Positions 6,152 to 13,761 of a stretch of 14,010 nucleotides of DNA are shown here, piece after piece. Under the pieces are notes generated by a model. It made no database searches, was not told where the DNA came from, and saw only the letters and a list, made by a program, of their open reading frames with translations. The DNA is taken from assembly GCA_002405485.1 (NCBI GenBank), contig DHLW01000111.1, forward strand, positions 990 to 14,999, given 5' to 3'. Position 1 is the stretch's first letter, and the number at the start of each line of letters is the position of its first letter. The translations under genes were made by a program, and so were the position numbers. The stretch comes from Phycisphaerales bacterium UBA4658. Lineage in GTDB: Bacteria; Planctomycetota; Phycisphaerae; Phycisphaerales; UBA1924.

Positions 6152-6568
6152 TCAGACCCAGACCTGGACGATGAGGTTTGGCTCTTTGACTTTTCCCTGC
6201 CACTCGCCGACGGTCATCGTGACGTTCTTCACCTCGATCTCCGGATGCTCGTCGAGCCACTGATTGACCTGCTGGTCGAGGAGTTCGAGCGCTTCGCTGT
6301 TGAGCCGAGCGTGGAAGGTCCGGACGTGGGTTGCGCCTTGGCCGGTGAGGGTGGGCTTTCGGCGCCACTCGGTCTTTTTGGCGCCGATGCTCGTGGCGAC
6401 GGTGTGCTGGATTTTGGGCTTGAAGTCGGCATCGCCGGCGCCACCGAGGTGATGCCCCCCCCCCCCGCCTCCCCCGCCTCCCCCGCCCCCCCCGCCTCCC
6501 GGCATGCCGGCGCCGGACGTGCCGAACCCCGAACTGTGGACCGGACCTGTGTTGTGTAAGCTGGACAT
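6152..6568 (-). CDS. Unknown protein with a 15-glycine linker
   Basis: A 138-residue protein that I do not recognise. The N-terminus (MSSLHNTGPVHSSGFGTSGAGMP, about 1-23) is Gly/Ser-rich without a signal peptide. It is followed by 15 consecutive glycines (24-38), then HHLGGAGDADF and a compact C-terminal domain (about 55-138). The domain contains HVRTFHARLN, an amphipathic helix (EALELLDQQVNQWLDEHP), a beta strand (IEVKNVTMTVGEW) and the ending KEPNLIVQVWV. The helix-strand-strand pattern with a conserved-looking end suggests a real small fold, perhaps a binding domain. GGGAG lies seven bases before the ATG at 6568. A longer frame to 6718 would run through the promoter region. It is first of four minus-strand genes, 96 bases before the ABC ATPase. 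The glycine codons lie in a nearly pure G tract. Confidence 0.72.
   Translation of the reverse strand: MSSLHNTGPVHSSGFGTSGAGMPGGGGGGGGGGGGGGGHHLGGAGDADFKPKIQHTVATSIGAKKTEWRRKPTLTGQGATHVRTFHARLNSEALELLDQQVNQWLDEHPEIEVKNVTMTVGEWQGKVKEPNLIVQVWV
6455..6499 (-). repeat. G-tract repeat encoding polyglycine
   Basis: These 45 bases contain, on the coding (minus) strand, only G apart from one C or A at intervals, including uninterrupted runs of twelve (6455-6466) and eight (6486-6493) G. The 9-base unit GGAGGCGGG occurs three times. It encodes Gly24-Gly38 of the unknown protein. Such a tract can slip during replication and can form a G-quadruplex in the mRNA and coding strand. Confidence 0.85.
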
Positions 6569-6622
6569 CGGCGGACTCCCAGAAACTGCGGCCAATGGCT
6601 CCGAACCGGGACACCGACGTGC

Positions 6623-6651
6623 AGTATGCCCGAATTGCGAGCGATTGTGAA
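6623..6651 (-). promoter_or_regulatory. Candidate sigma-70-like promoter of the polyglycine gene
   Basis: On the minus strand TTCACA (5 of 6 to TTGACA, 6646-6651) is followed after 17 bases by CATACT (4 of 6 to TATAAT, 6623-6628). The start of transcription would be about 48 bases before the ATG at 6568. Confidence 0.4.
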
Positions 6652-6679
6652 GACCGATGGGCGGGCATGCGCCGTGGTC

Positions 6680-6707
6680 TTGCGAATCCCGTTCGAGCGG
6701 CCATACT
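6680..6707 (+). promoter_or_regulatory. Candidate sigma-70-like promoter of the PEP-CTERM-like gene
   Basis: TTGCGA (6680-6685) and CATACT (6702-6707) are spaced by 16 bases, giving a predicted leader of about 35 bases before the ATG at 6749. It lies back to back with the opposite-strand promoter candidate, and both carry the same -10 hexamer. Confidence 0.3.
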
Positions 6708-6748
6708 CGTGTGGTCACGGTGGCAGGCCGCGGAGTGAAGGAGACACC

Positions 6749-7489
6749 ATGTCGGTTCGATTTTCGGCGCTTGGACTGGGAGTCGTTGGAGCGATGGGGC
6801 TTTCGGGCGGAGCGGTCGGAGCCATTATCTATGACGCCCGCGGCCCGGGGAACTCAATCGCGATCATCGCCGATCGTGATGAGCCCGACAGCTTCACCGA
6901 GCTTGTGCCCCCTGGGTCGGGTCCGAGGGAGGCGGAGTCGCGGACGGGCGATCGGATCACGTTTGCGGGGACGGATCGGTTCGTGACCCGATTTTCGACG
7001 CGGCTGCAGGCGTTTTCGGGCACACCACAGGGGATCACGCTTGGGGTGCAGCTCTCGATGTACGAGGTCGGGGCCGGTGGCCTGCCTGGCGCGCTCATCT
7101 GGCAGGGGGTCTCTGCGCCAGTGTCATTGGCAACCAACGTGCCGGTCGAGGCGGTGTTCACGCCCAACGTGCTCGTTCCAAACTCGATCTGCTTTGCGAT
7201 CGGGCTGACGAGCGTGACGGTTGCGCCGATGGATATCCGGTCATTTGGCGTGGTGACCACCGCGCAGACGCAGGTCGGTTTCAGCCCGTTGACGCGGCTG
7301 GGCCAGCTCTCGGCGACGGGGGTCTGGAGCATCACGGATCAGACGGGACAGAACGGGGGCGTGTTTCACCATCTGGAAGCGCGGGTCGAGGCGGTTCCTT
7401 CGCCCGGGACCGCCGCTGGGATGATCCTGGCCGGCGGGGTTGTCTGGAATCGGCGAAGAAGGCCGTTGGCTGCGGGCGTTTGGCGTTGA
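6749..7489 (+). CDS. Secreted PEP-CTERM-like protein
   Basis: A 246-residue exported protein. Residues about 1-25 (MSVRFSALGLGVVGAMGLSG and following AVGA) form a signal peptide. The body is beta-rich (FVTRFSTRLQAF, ITLGVQLSMYEVG, PNSICFAIGLTSVTV), resembling the 'choice-of-anchor' domains of planctomycete surface proteins. The C-terminus starting near residue 216 has VPSPGT, a short hydrophobic stretch (AAGMILAGGVVW) and the basic cluster NRRRR: a PEP-CTERM-like sorting signal with Ser replacing Glu, which in related systems is recognised by an exosortase. The hydrophobic part is short and eight extra residues (PLAAGVWR) follow the Arg cluster, so the match is imperfect. AAGGAG about six bases before the ATG at 6749 fixes the start over an upstream frame from 6626. 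Function unknown; a matrix or surface role is an inference. Confidence 0.82.
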   Translation: MSVRFSALGLGVVGAMGLSGGAVGAIIYDARGPGNSIAIIADRDEPDSFTELVPPGSGPREAESRTGDRITFAGTDRFVTRFSTRLQAFSGTPQGITLGVQLSMYEVGAGGLPGALIWQGVSAPVSLATNVPVEAVFTPNVLVPNSICFAIGLTSVTVAPMDIRSFGVVTTAQTQVGFSPLTRLGQLSATGVWSITDQTGQNGGVFHHLEARVEAVPSPGTAAGMILAGGVVWNRRRRPLAAGVWR

Positions 7490-7567
7490 AAAGCTGATCG
7501 ATGTGTCGGATTTGTGGTACTCTGAGGTTTGCCGCAATGAGGCGGCACACAGCAGAAGGTCCGTCAC

Positions 7568-10564
7568 ATGGCCGCACAGCACGCACGGCGCTCGGCTCAG
7601 GTCGCTCTGGTTTGTGTCATGTCTGTGGGGTGTGGGTTGAGGGCGAGGGCGGACACGCCGGGGATTGTCAACTGGGAGACGCCGCACGTTTCGCCGCTGG
7701 CGATGACGCCGGACGGGCAGACGCTGGTGGCGGTGAACACGGCGGGGGCGGCGTTGCAGGTGTTCTCGCTGGCATCGGGTGTTCCGGTCCGGGTGGCGTC
7801 GATTCCGGTTGGTATGGATCCGGTTTCGGTGCGAGCGCGGAGCAACACGAGCGTGTGGGTGGTGAATCACATTTCCGACACGGTGAGTGTGGTGGATCTG
7901 TCTTTGCGTGCGGTTGTGGCGACGGTCAGGACGCGGGACGAGCCGTGGGACGTGGTGTTTGCCGGTGTGGGTGCTGGAGAGCGGGCGTATGTCTCGTGCG
8001 GGACGGACCGAGTGGTGCAGGTGTTTGACGCGGGCTCGCCGGGGACTGCGGTGCAGACGATCTCGATCGTGGGGGAGCAGCCGCGGGCGCTTGCGGTGAG
8101 CGCGGATGGGAGCAAGGTGTATGTGGCGGTGTTCGAGTCTGGGAATGGGTCGACGGTGCTGGGAGGGAATCCGACCGGGGGGAACTTTTCGTTTCCGCCG
8201 TCGGTCGTGAATCTGGCATCGACGCCGTATGGCGGGCAGAATCCGCCGCCCAACGCGGGCACGACGTTTGTTCCCCCGATTGCGTCGGCGAACCAGACGT
8301 ATGTGCCTCCGCGGGTGTCGCTGATCGTGAAGCGTGACGGGGGCGGGCTCTGGAAGGACGACAACGGACGGGACTGGACGAGCTTTGTCAGCGGAGCGAA
8401 TGCGGCGGCATCGGGGCGCCCGGTCGGCTGGATGCTGCCGGACAACGACGTTGGGATCATCGACACGGCGACGGGGAACGTGACGTACGCGAGTCGGCTG
8501 ATGAACATCTGCATGGCCATGGCGGTGAATCCGGCGACGGGTCACGTGGCGGTGATCGGGACCGACGCGACCAACGAGATTCGATTCGAGCCGGTGCTCA
8601 ACGGGAAGTTTCTACGGGTGCGGTTTTCGCGGGTGGACCCGCTTGTGCCGTCGGCGGCGATTCATGCGGATCTGAACCCGCACCTGACGTACTTGACGAG
8701 CAGCGTGCCGCAGGCGCAGCGAGACCTGTCCATCGGCGATCCGCGCGGGATCGCGTTCGAGGCCGGCGGCAGCCGAGCGTGGATCACGGGCATGGGTTCG
8801 AACAACGTGATCGTGGTGGACGCTGCGGGGCAGAGGACGGGGTCGCCGCAGGTTGTTGATCTTGGGGTGCCTGGCGGGGGCCCGACGGGCGTGGTGGTGG
8901 ATGACGCGCGTGCGCAGGTGTATGTGCTGAACAAGTTCGCGTCGGTGATCTCGACGGTGAGCATCGCGACGCGATCGCTGGTGCGGAACACGCCGTTTTT
9001 CGATCCCACGCCGGAGGTCATCAGGGTGGGCCGAAAGCACCTGTACGACACGCGTCGAAACTCGGGGCTGGGGATCGTCGCGTGTGCGAGTTGCCACGTG
9101 GACGGGAAGATGGATCGCCTGGCGTGGGACCTTGGCGACCCACAGGGCGGGATCATCAACGTGACCCTTGCGGATCGGAACCTCGGGCAGGGGCTGATCG
9201 GACTTGCGCCGGGATCAACAAATCCCGCGTTCCAGAACTATCACCCGATGAAGGGACCGATGACGACGCAGACGTTTCAGGACATCATCGGCAAGGAGCC
9301 TCACCACTGGCGCGGGGATCGGCTGGGGATCGAGGAGTTCAACGGGGCGTTCGTCGGCCTGCAGGGCAAGGACCAGTTGCTGTCCGCGGTGGAGATGCAG
9401 GAGTTTGAGGGGTTTCTCGCGACGATCGCGTATCCGCCGAACCCCTTCCGGAACTTTGACAACACGCTTCCGACGAGTCTGGATCTGAGCGGGCACTTCA
9501 CCACCGGGCGATTCAGCGCGGCGGGGAGTCCGCTTCCGCGCGGGAACGCGGTGAACGGGCTGGCGGCGTATCGGAGCCAGACGATGCGTCTGGACGGAAA
9601 CGCGTTTGCGTGCGTGACCTGTCACACGCTTCCGACGGGAGCGGGGACGGACTTCCGCATGACGGGGCCGACGACGCCGCCGTATGTGCCGATCGCGGCG
9701 GGGCCGCTGGGCAATCGGCACCTGCAGCTTGTGAGCATCGATGGCGTGAGCAACGTGACGATGAAGACGCCGCAGCTTCGCAACCTGTACAAGAAGCGCG
9801 GGTTCAACGCGACGCAGCTGGTGAACACGAGCGGGTTCGGGATGCTCCACGACGGGAGCATCGATTCGATCGAGCGGTTCATATCCGAGCCGGTGTTCAC
9901 GGTGACGGGCGACCAGATGGTGGCGGATCTGACGGCGTTCATGCTTGCGTTCAGCGGCTCGGATCTGCCGCAGGGCAGCGTGAACAGCCCGCTGGAGCCG
10001 CCGGGGCCGCGCAGTCTGGACAGTCATGCGGCGGTGGGTGCTCAGACGACCGCGGGCGCGATGGTGGACACCGCGCGAATCACGAGCATGCTGGCGCAGG
10101 CGGATCTCGGCAAGGTGGGCGTGATTGCCAAGGGTCGGGTGGCCGGACCGATCGCGCTGCGGGGCTGGCGGTACGAGGGCTCGGGCATGTGGAAGCCCGA
10201 TCGGATGAGCGAGGCGCCGATCTCGACGGCGGCGGTGCTTGCGCAGGCCGGAGCGGCAAACCCGATCACGGTGATGGTGGTGCCGCGGGGCGCGCAGACC
10301 CGTCTTGGGCTGGATGCCGACGGCGACGGGTTCTTCGATGCCGACGAGCTGGCCGTCTGCTCCGATCCTGCTCAGCCGAGCATCCGTCCGGGCACGCCGC
10401 TGTGCGTCGACACCGACGGGGACCTGGCGATCACGGTGCAGGACCTGTTCGTGTTTCTGAACTTCTGGTTCGCCGGACCGGCGGACTTCAATCAGGATGG
10501 GATGACGGACGTGCAGGACGTGTTCGACTATCTGAACGCGTGGTTCGCCGGCTGTCCGGCGTAA
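7568..10564 (+). CDS. Exported beta-propeller di-heme cytochrome c with dockerin-like C-terminus
   Basis: A 998-residue exported protein. The N-terminal hydrophobic stretch ends near ARA (residue 29); an internal SVGC could alternatively act as a lipobox. Residues about 40-475 carry YVTN/YncE-type propeller strands (SVWVVNHISDTVSVVDL, AYVSCGTDRVVQVFD, NNVIVVDAAG, VYVLNKFASVI), with a long Gly/Pro insertion around 200-290. Two CxxCH heme-c sites follow: CASCH (506-510) and CVTCH (682-686). The second domain has MKTPQLRNLYKKRGF and GMLHDGSIDSIERFI, as in MauG/di-heme peroxidase-like proteins. An EF-hand-like DADGDGFFDADEL (916-928) precedes a two-repeat dockerin-like end (946-998): DTDGDLAITVQDLF and DFNQDGMTDVQDVF, each followed by a WFAG element, the last WFAGC. 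Probable periplasmic or surface redox protein; substrate unknown. AAGG sits upstream of the ATG. Confidence 0.9.
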   Translation: MAAQHARRSAQVALVCVMSVGCGLRARADTPGIVNWETPHVSPLAMTPDGQTLVAVNTAGAALQVFSLASGVPVRVASIPVGMDPVSVRARSNTSVWVVNHISDTVSVVDLSLRAVVATVRTRDEPWDVVFAGVGAGERAYVSCGTDRVVQVFDAGSPGTAVQTISIVGEQPRALAVSADGSKVYVAVFESGNGSTVLGGNPTGGNFSFPPSVVNLASTPYGGQNPPPNAGTTFVPPIASANQTYVPPRVSLIVKRDGGGLWKDDNGRDWTSFVSGANAAASGRPVGWMLPDNDVGIIDTATGNVTYASRLMNICMAMAVNPATGHVAVIGTDATNEIRFEPVLNGKFLRVRFSRVDPLVPSAAIHADLNPHLTYLTSSVPQAQRDLSIGDPRGIAFEAGGSRAWITGMGSNNVIVVDAAGQRTGSPQVVDLGVPGGGPTGVVVDDARAQVYVLNKFASVISTVSIATRSLVRNTPFFDPTPEVIRVGRKHLYDTRRNSGLGIVACASCHVDGKMDRLAWDLGDPQGGIINVTLADRNLGQGLIGLAPGSTNPAFQNYHPMKGPMTTQTFQDIIGKEPHHWRGDRLGIEEFNGAFVGLQGKDQLLSAVEMQEFEGFLATIAYPPNPFRNFDNTLPTSLDLSGHFTTGRFSAAGSPLPRGNAVNGLAAYRSQTMRLDGNAFACVTCHTLPTGAGTDFRMTGPTTPPYVPIAAGPLGNRHLQLVSIDGVSNVTMKTPQLRNLYKKRGFNATQLVNTSGFGMLHDGSIDSIERFISEPVFTVTGDQMVADLTAFMLAFSGSDLPQGSVNSPLEPPGPRSLDSHAAVGAQTTAGAMVDTARITSMLAQADLGKVGVIAKGRVAGPIALRGWRYEGSGMWKPDRMSEAPISTAAVLAQAGAANPITVMVVPRGAQTRLGLDADGDGFFDADELAVCSDPAQPSIRPGTPLCVDTDGDLAITVQDLFVFLNFWFAGPADFNQDGMTDVQDVFDYLNAWFAGCPA

Positions 10565-10594
10565 CGCGCGGCGGCGAAGCCACGGCGTGAGAGT

Positions 10595-10617
10595 GGGGGG
10601 GTGGGGGGTGGGGGCGG
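10595..10617. other. G-run array in the convergent gap (G-quadruplex candidate)
   Basis: The + strand holds G7-T-G6-T-G5-C-G2 between the cytochrome stop (10564) and the nuclease stop (10622). Runs this long with single-base spacers can form a four-stranded G structure on the + strand; the minus-strand transcript would be correspondingly C-rich. No conventional hairpin terminator with a T-run is seen in this 57-base gap, so the array may serve transcription ending for one or both genes. Confidence 0.6.
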
Positions 10618-10621
10618 ATGA

Positions 10622-12325
10622 TCAACGTGCGCCGTTGATCACGTCCTGCATCTCAAACCATCTGAGGAATCGCCGAAGCGCGAGGGCGTCGTTGATGTCG
10701 ACGACGGTGTTCTGGTCGACGTCGGTGAAGAGGTTGTACCAGCGGTGCAGGTCCTCGATGGTGACTTGGCCGTCGCCGTTGACGTCGTAGTTTCCGGGAG
10801 GCGGCGGCGGCGGGCCGCCGGCGCCGACGGTGGCGGTGAGGGTGATGTCGCGCGTGGGGTTGTCGGGATCGTCGCTCGTGATGCGGAGCACGGCGGTTTT
10901 GACGCCCTGCGTGGAGGTGTCGAGGACGATGGTGTGCGAGTTGGCCTGGGCGGGTGGTGGCGTTGCGGGCCTGTTGAACGGGCCGTTGCCACCCTGGATG
11001 CTGAAGCCGGAGCCGGAGATGAAGCTGAAGGAGTAGGTGAGGCCGTCGATGCCCCAGCCGGAGCCGTTCTTGCTGAAACGGGCGACGTCGGCGGCGTTGG
11101 TGATGTCGAAGGAGAAGGTGGAGGTGGAGTTCTGGGGGACCGAGCCGAAGGCGATTGTTCCGGTTGGCGCGCCGAGCTTGGCCGGGACCTGCAGGTCGAG
11201 GAAGACGGGGAGGTGACCGCCGGTGTCGACGGTGGTGATGAGGGCCTGAGCGATGGCGAGGCCGACCTGGGTGTTGGTGCCGCCGTCGGCGATGCCGCCG
11301 TTGAACTTGTTTCCGTCGTTGCCGAACGCGCGGTAGGAGTGGTTGGCGTCGAACCACGCGGTCGCGGTGCCGCCGGAAGGGCAACCGGCGGCGGGGCTCA
11401 CGAAGGGAAGCAGGATGTTTCCGCCGGGCGAGAAGGGGAGGTAGGACCAGCCCTGGGCATCGCGCAGGGTGGCGGAGATGAGGATCTGGTCATGCCGATC
11501 GTCCATGCCGCCGGTGCTGGCGCCGATGGGCTCCTGGGTGTGGATGTTGCGGAACGCGCAGTTGTTGTTCCAGTTTCCCGGGCGATTGATGGGGTCGAAG
11601 AACTGTCCGGACTGGACGTTCCGGACATCGGCGAACATGGAGTTGAATCCGGTGAGGTACTGGTAGGCAAGCTGCGAGGAGTCCTGGATGTTGAAGTCGG
11701 CGCCGATGAGGAAGTGTGCGCCGGAGGGCAGTGCGTTGGAACTGGCGCGCAGTCGGAGGCCTTCCGGCTCTCGGCGGGCCTGGTCGGTCGTGGTGTCACC
11801 GGCCTTCATGTGCGACGAGTAGACGTAGAGCTGGGCCGCGGGTCCTGAGTATCCGAAGGGGAGGAGTGTCCAGCGCTGGTTGTCTCGAGGGGACTGCGTT
11901 GAGCCGGGCCCGACGTCGACCCCGGCGACGCCGAGGGTGATGACCGAGCCGGCGACGTACTGGAAGAGCGAGCTGCGATAGACGAGTGCGTTGGACGAAT
12001 CGCCCTGGCTCACGATGAATGGGGCGGCGACCCAGTCGCCGGGCGATCCGGGCGCGGTGTTCAGGAGACTGACGAAGGCGTTGACGTTGGCCTGTCCGCC
12101 GGAGTCCACGATTTCCTGGAGGATGAGCAGGTCTGGGGCGAACTGCATGCCGTTGGCGGGATTGACGGCGTAGAACGCGGTCTGGAAGGCGGCCCCTCTG
12201 GCGGCGACGTCGGCGGCCTCCCAGTTGGTGACGTTCCACTGCCCGATGCGGACCTGTGCCTGCGCGAGCGGCGTCGCGGAGCAGGCGGCGGCGATGAGAG
12301 ACGTGACGATGGCGAACTGCCGCAT
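10622..12325 (-). CDS. Secreted endonuclease/exonuclease/phosphatase-family protein with dockerin-like end
   Basis: A 567-residue exported protein. A signal peptide (residues 1-23, ending AQA) precedes an EEP domain (about 24-380), the fold of DNase I, exonuclease III and sphingomyelinase. Visible catalytic-type positions are Asn31 (QWNVTNW), Glu71 (LLILQE, metal ligand), His172 (SSHMKAG), Asp210 and Asn212 (GADFN), Asp279 (DRHDQ) and His371 (GGHLPVF). The last is normally SDHxP; here the Asp before His is Gly. Residues about 390-500 form an Ig-like 'choice-of-anchor D' type domain (FGSVPQNSTSTFSF, DNPTRDITLTATV). After a GGPPPPPPG linker, two Ca-binding dockerin-like repeats follow (DVNGDGQVTIEDL and DVDQNTVVDINDAL, about 514-553). 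Substrate (DNA, RNA, phospholipid) cannot be read from sequence. GGAG five bases before 12325 supports the start. Confidence 0.88.
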   Translation of the reverse strand: MRQFAIVTSLIAAACSATPLAQAQVRIGQWNVTNWEAADVAARGAAFQTAFYAVNPANGMQFAPDLLILQEIVDSGGQANVNAFVSLLNTAPGSPGDWVAAPFIVSQGDSSNALVYRSSLFQYVAGSVITLGVAGVDVGPGSTQSPRDNQRWTLLPFGYSGPAAQLYVYSSHMKAGDTTTDQARREPEGLRLRASSNALPSGAHFLIGADFNIQDSSQLAYQYLTGFNSMFADVRNVQSGQFFDPINRPGNWNNNCAFRNIHTQEPIGASTGGMDDRHDQILISATLRDAQGWSYLPFSPGGNILLPFVSPAAGCPSGGTATAWFDANHSYRAFGNDGNKFNGGIADGGTNTQVGLAIAQALITTVDTGGHLPVFLDLQVPAKLGAPTGTIAFGSVPQNSTSTFSFDITNAADVARFSKNGSGWGIDGLTYSFSFISGSGFSIQGGNGPFNRPATPPPAQANSHTIVLDTSTQGVKTAVLRITSDDPDNPTRDITLTATVGAGGPPPPPPGNYDVNGDGQVTIEDLHRWYNLFTDVDQNTVVDINDALALRRFLRWFEMQDVINGAR

Positions 12326-12441
12326 GCGGACTCCGAGGGGGTCGATCTGGAGAGCAACAGTGTGCGCGAAGAACATGCAAGCGTCGAACCGATTGGTGCA
12401 TCGGAAGAGCAAGACAGACCGGAATCGATGTTTGCCGCCGC

Positions 12442-12447
12442 TATAGT
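12442..12447 (+). promoter_or_regulatory. Candidate -10 box of argG
   Basis: TATAGT matches TATAAT at five of six positions and ends eight bases before the ATG at 12456. No convincing -35 is found 16-18 bases upstream. If real, the argG message would be almost leaderless. The rest of the divergent gap (12326-12441) shows no clear operator. Confidence 0.25.
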
Positions 12448-12455
12448 AGGTCGCA

Positions 12456-13676
12456 ATGGCGATGAATACCCAACAGATGCCGAAGAAGATCGTGCTCGCG
12501 TATTCCGGCGGGCTGGACACGTCCGTGATTCTCCCGTGGCTGAAGGAGCGTTATCCGGGCGTGAAGCTCGTGGCGTATGCGGCGGACCTGGGGCAGGGAT
12601 CCGGGGAGCTGGACGGCATCGAGGAGAAGGCGCGCAAGAGCGGTGCCGACGAGGTGATCGTGGAGGATCTTCGTCGGGAGTTTGCGGAGCAGTACTGCTA
12701 CCCGATGCTGCGAGCGCACGCGATCTACGAGCTGGACTATCTGCTCGGGACGAGCATCGCGCGGCCGCTGATTGCCAAGGGCCAGGTGGAGGCCGCGCGG
12801 AAGACCGGAGCCGACGCGGTGAGCCACGGTGCGACGGGCAAGGGCAACGACCAGGTGCGATTCGAGCTGACGTACATGGCGCTTGCGCCGGAGCTGAAGA
12901 TCATCGCGCCGTGGAAGGATCCGAGCTTCGAGCTGACCAGCCGGGAGGCGGCGGTGGAGTATGCCAACGCCAAGGGCATTCCCATTCAGCAGAGCAAGAA
13001 GAAGATCTACTCGCGGGATCGGAATCTGTGGCACTGTTCGCACGAGGGGGCGGAGATCGAGCATCCGGACCAGCGTGTGAGCGACGAGGTCTGGCTGATG
13101 ACCGTGCCGCCGTCGAAGGCGCCGGACAGGCCCGAGACGGTGACGGTGCGGTTCAGCAACGGGAATCCGGTGGGCGTGAACGGCAAGGAGCTTCGCGGGG
13201 ACGCGCTCATTGCCGCTCTGAACGAGATCGGCGGCCGACACGCCGTTGGCCAGGTGGTGATGGCGGAGAACCGTCTGGTGGGGATGAAGTCTCGCGGCGC
13301 GTATGAGACGCCGGGCGGCACGATTTTGTACGAGGCGCACAAGTCGCTGGAGCAGCTCTGCATCGAGCGAGACACGATGCACTACAAGCATCAGGCGGCG
13401 ATCCGGTATGCCGAGCTCGTGTACTACGGGCAGTGGTTCCATCCGCTTCGCGAGGCGCTGCAGGCGTTTGTCGATCACACCCAGAAGCACGTCAGCGGTG
13501 AGGTGACGGTCGAGCTTTACAAGGGGCGTGCGATCGCCGTCAGCGCCAAGCCGGACCGGTCGTTGTACGACCCCAAGCTGGCGAGCTTTGCGATGGACGG
13601 GTACGACGTGACGGCGGCGCGGGGTTTCATCGACCTGTTCGGTTTGCCGATGAAGATCGCGAACATGCGCCGATAG
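12456..13676 (+). CDS. argG: Argininosuccinate synthase
   Basis: Cytoplasmic enzyme of arginine biosynthesis: citrulline + aspartate + ATP give argininosuccinate, AMP and PPi. The 406-residue length is normal for the family. It shows the N-type ATP pyrophosphatase P-loop AYSGGLDTSV (15-24), SHGATGKGNDQVRFE (123-137), the APWKD segment (151-155), YSRDRNLWHCSHEG (185-198) and the expected C-terminal region up to the TAG. The ATG at 12456 has AGG about six bases upstream; in-frame ATGs at 12462 and 12477 are possible, since the conserved part begins at KKIVLAYSGG. No other arginine genes are in view. It diverges from the secreted nuclease gene and is followed after 85 bases by a glucan phosphorylase gene on the same strand. 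Confidence 0.97.
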   Translation: MAMNTQQMPKKIVLAYSGGLDTSVILPWLKERYPGVKLVAYAADLGQGSGELDGIEEKARKSGADEVIVEDLRREFAEQYCYPMLRAHAIYELDYLLGTSIARPLIAKGQVEAARKTGADAVSHGATGKGNDQVRFELTYMALAPELKIIAPWKDPSFELTSREAAVEYANAKGIPIQQSKKKIYSRDRNLWHCSHEGAEIEHPDQRVSDEVWLMTVPPSKAPDRPETVTVRFSNGNPVGVNGKELRGDALIAALNEIGGRHAVGQVVMAENRLVGMKSRGAYETPGGTILYEAHKSLEQLCIERDTMHYKHQAAIRYAELVYYGQWFHPLREALQAFVDHTQKHVSGEVTVELYKGRAIAVSAKPDRSLYDPKLASFAMDGYDVTAARGFIDLFGLPMKIANMRR

Positions 13677-13724
13677 TCGGCGGGTTGCCTGAGCGTCCGA
13701 AGAATCTGATCGGCCTGAACCGCA

Positions 13725-13741
13725 CGCCCGCGCAGCGGGTG
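13725..13741 (+). terminator. Possible weak terminator after argG
   Basis: CGCCCGC (13725-13731) and GCGGGTG (13735-13741) form a 7-bp stem (one G-T pair) with a 3-base loop, about 50 bases after the argG stop. The following sequence (CACTTGAGTGTTTG) is only mildly T-rich, so termination may be partial. Confidence 0.3.
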
Positions 13742-13761
13742 CACTTGAGTGTTTGAAGTCC

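Noticed and set aside
7241..8545. Long minus-strand frames under the cytochrome gene, also at 9215-10027, and under argG at 12441-13811.
   Set aside because: His/Arg-rich antisense readings of well-supported plus-strand genes, with no motifs.
10745..11848. A 367-codon + strand frame opposite the nuclease gene.
   Set aside because: Gly/Val/Glu-rich antisense shadow of the EEP and dockerin coding sequence.
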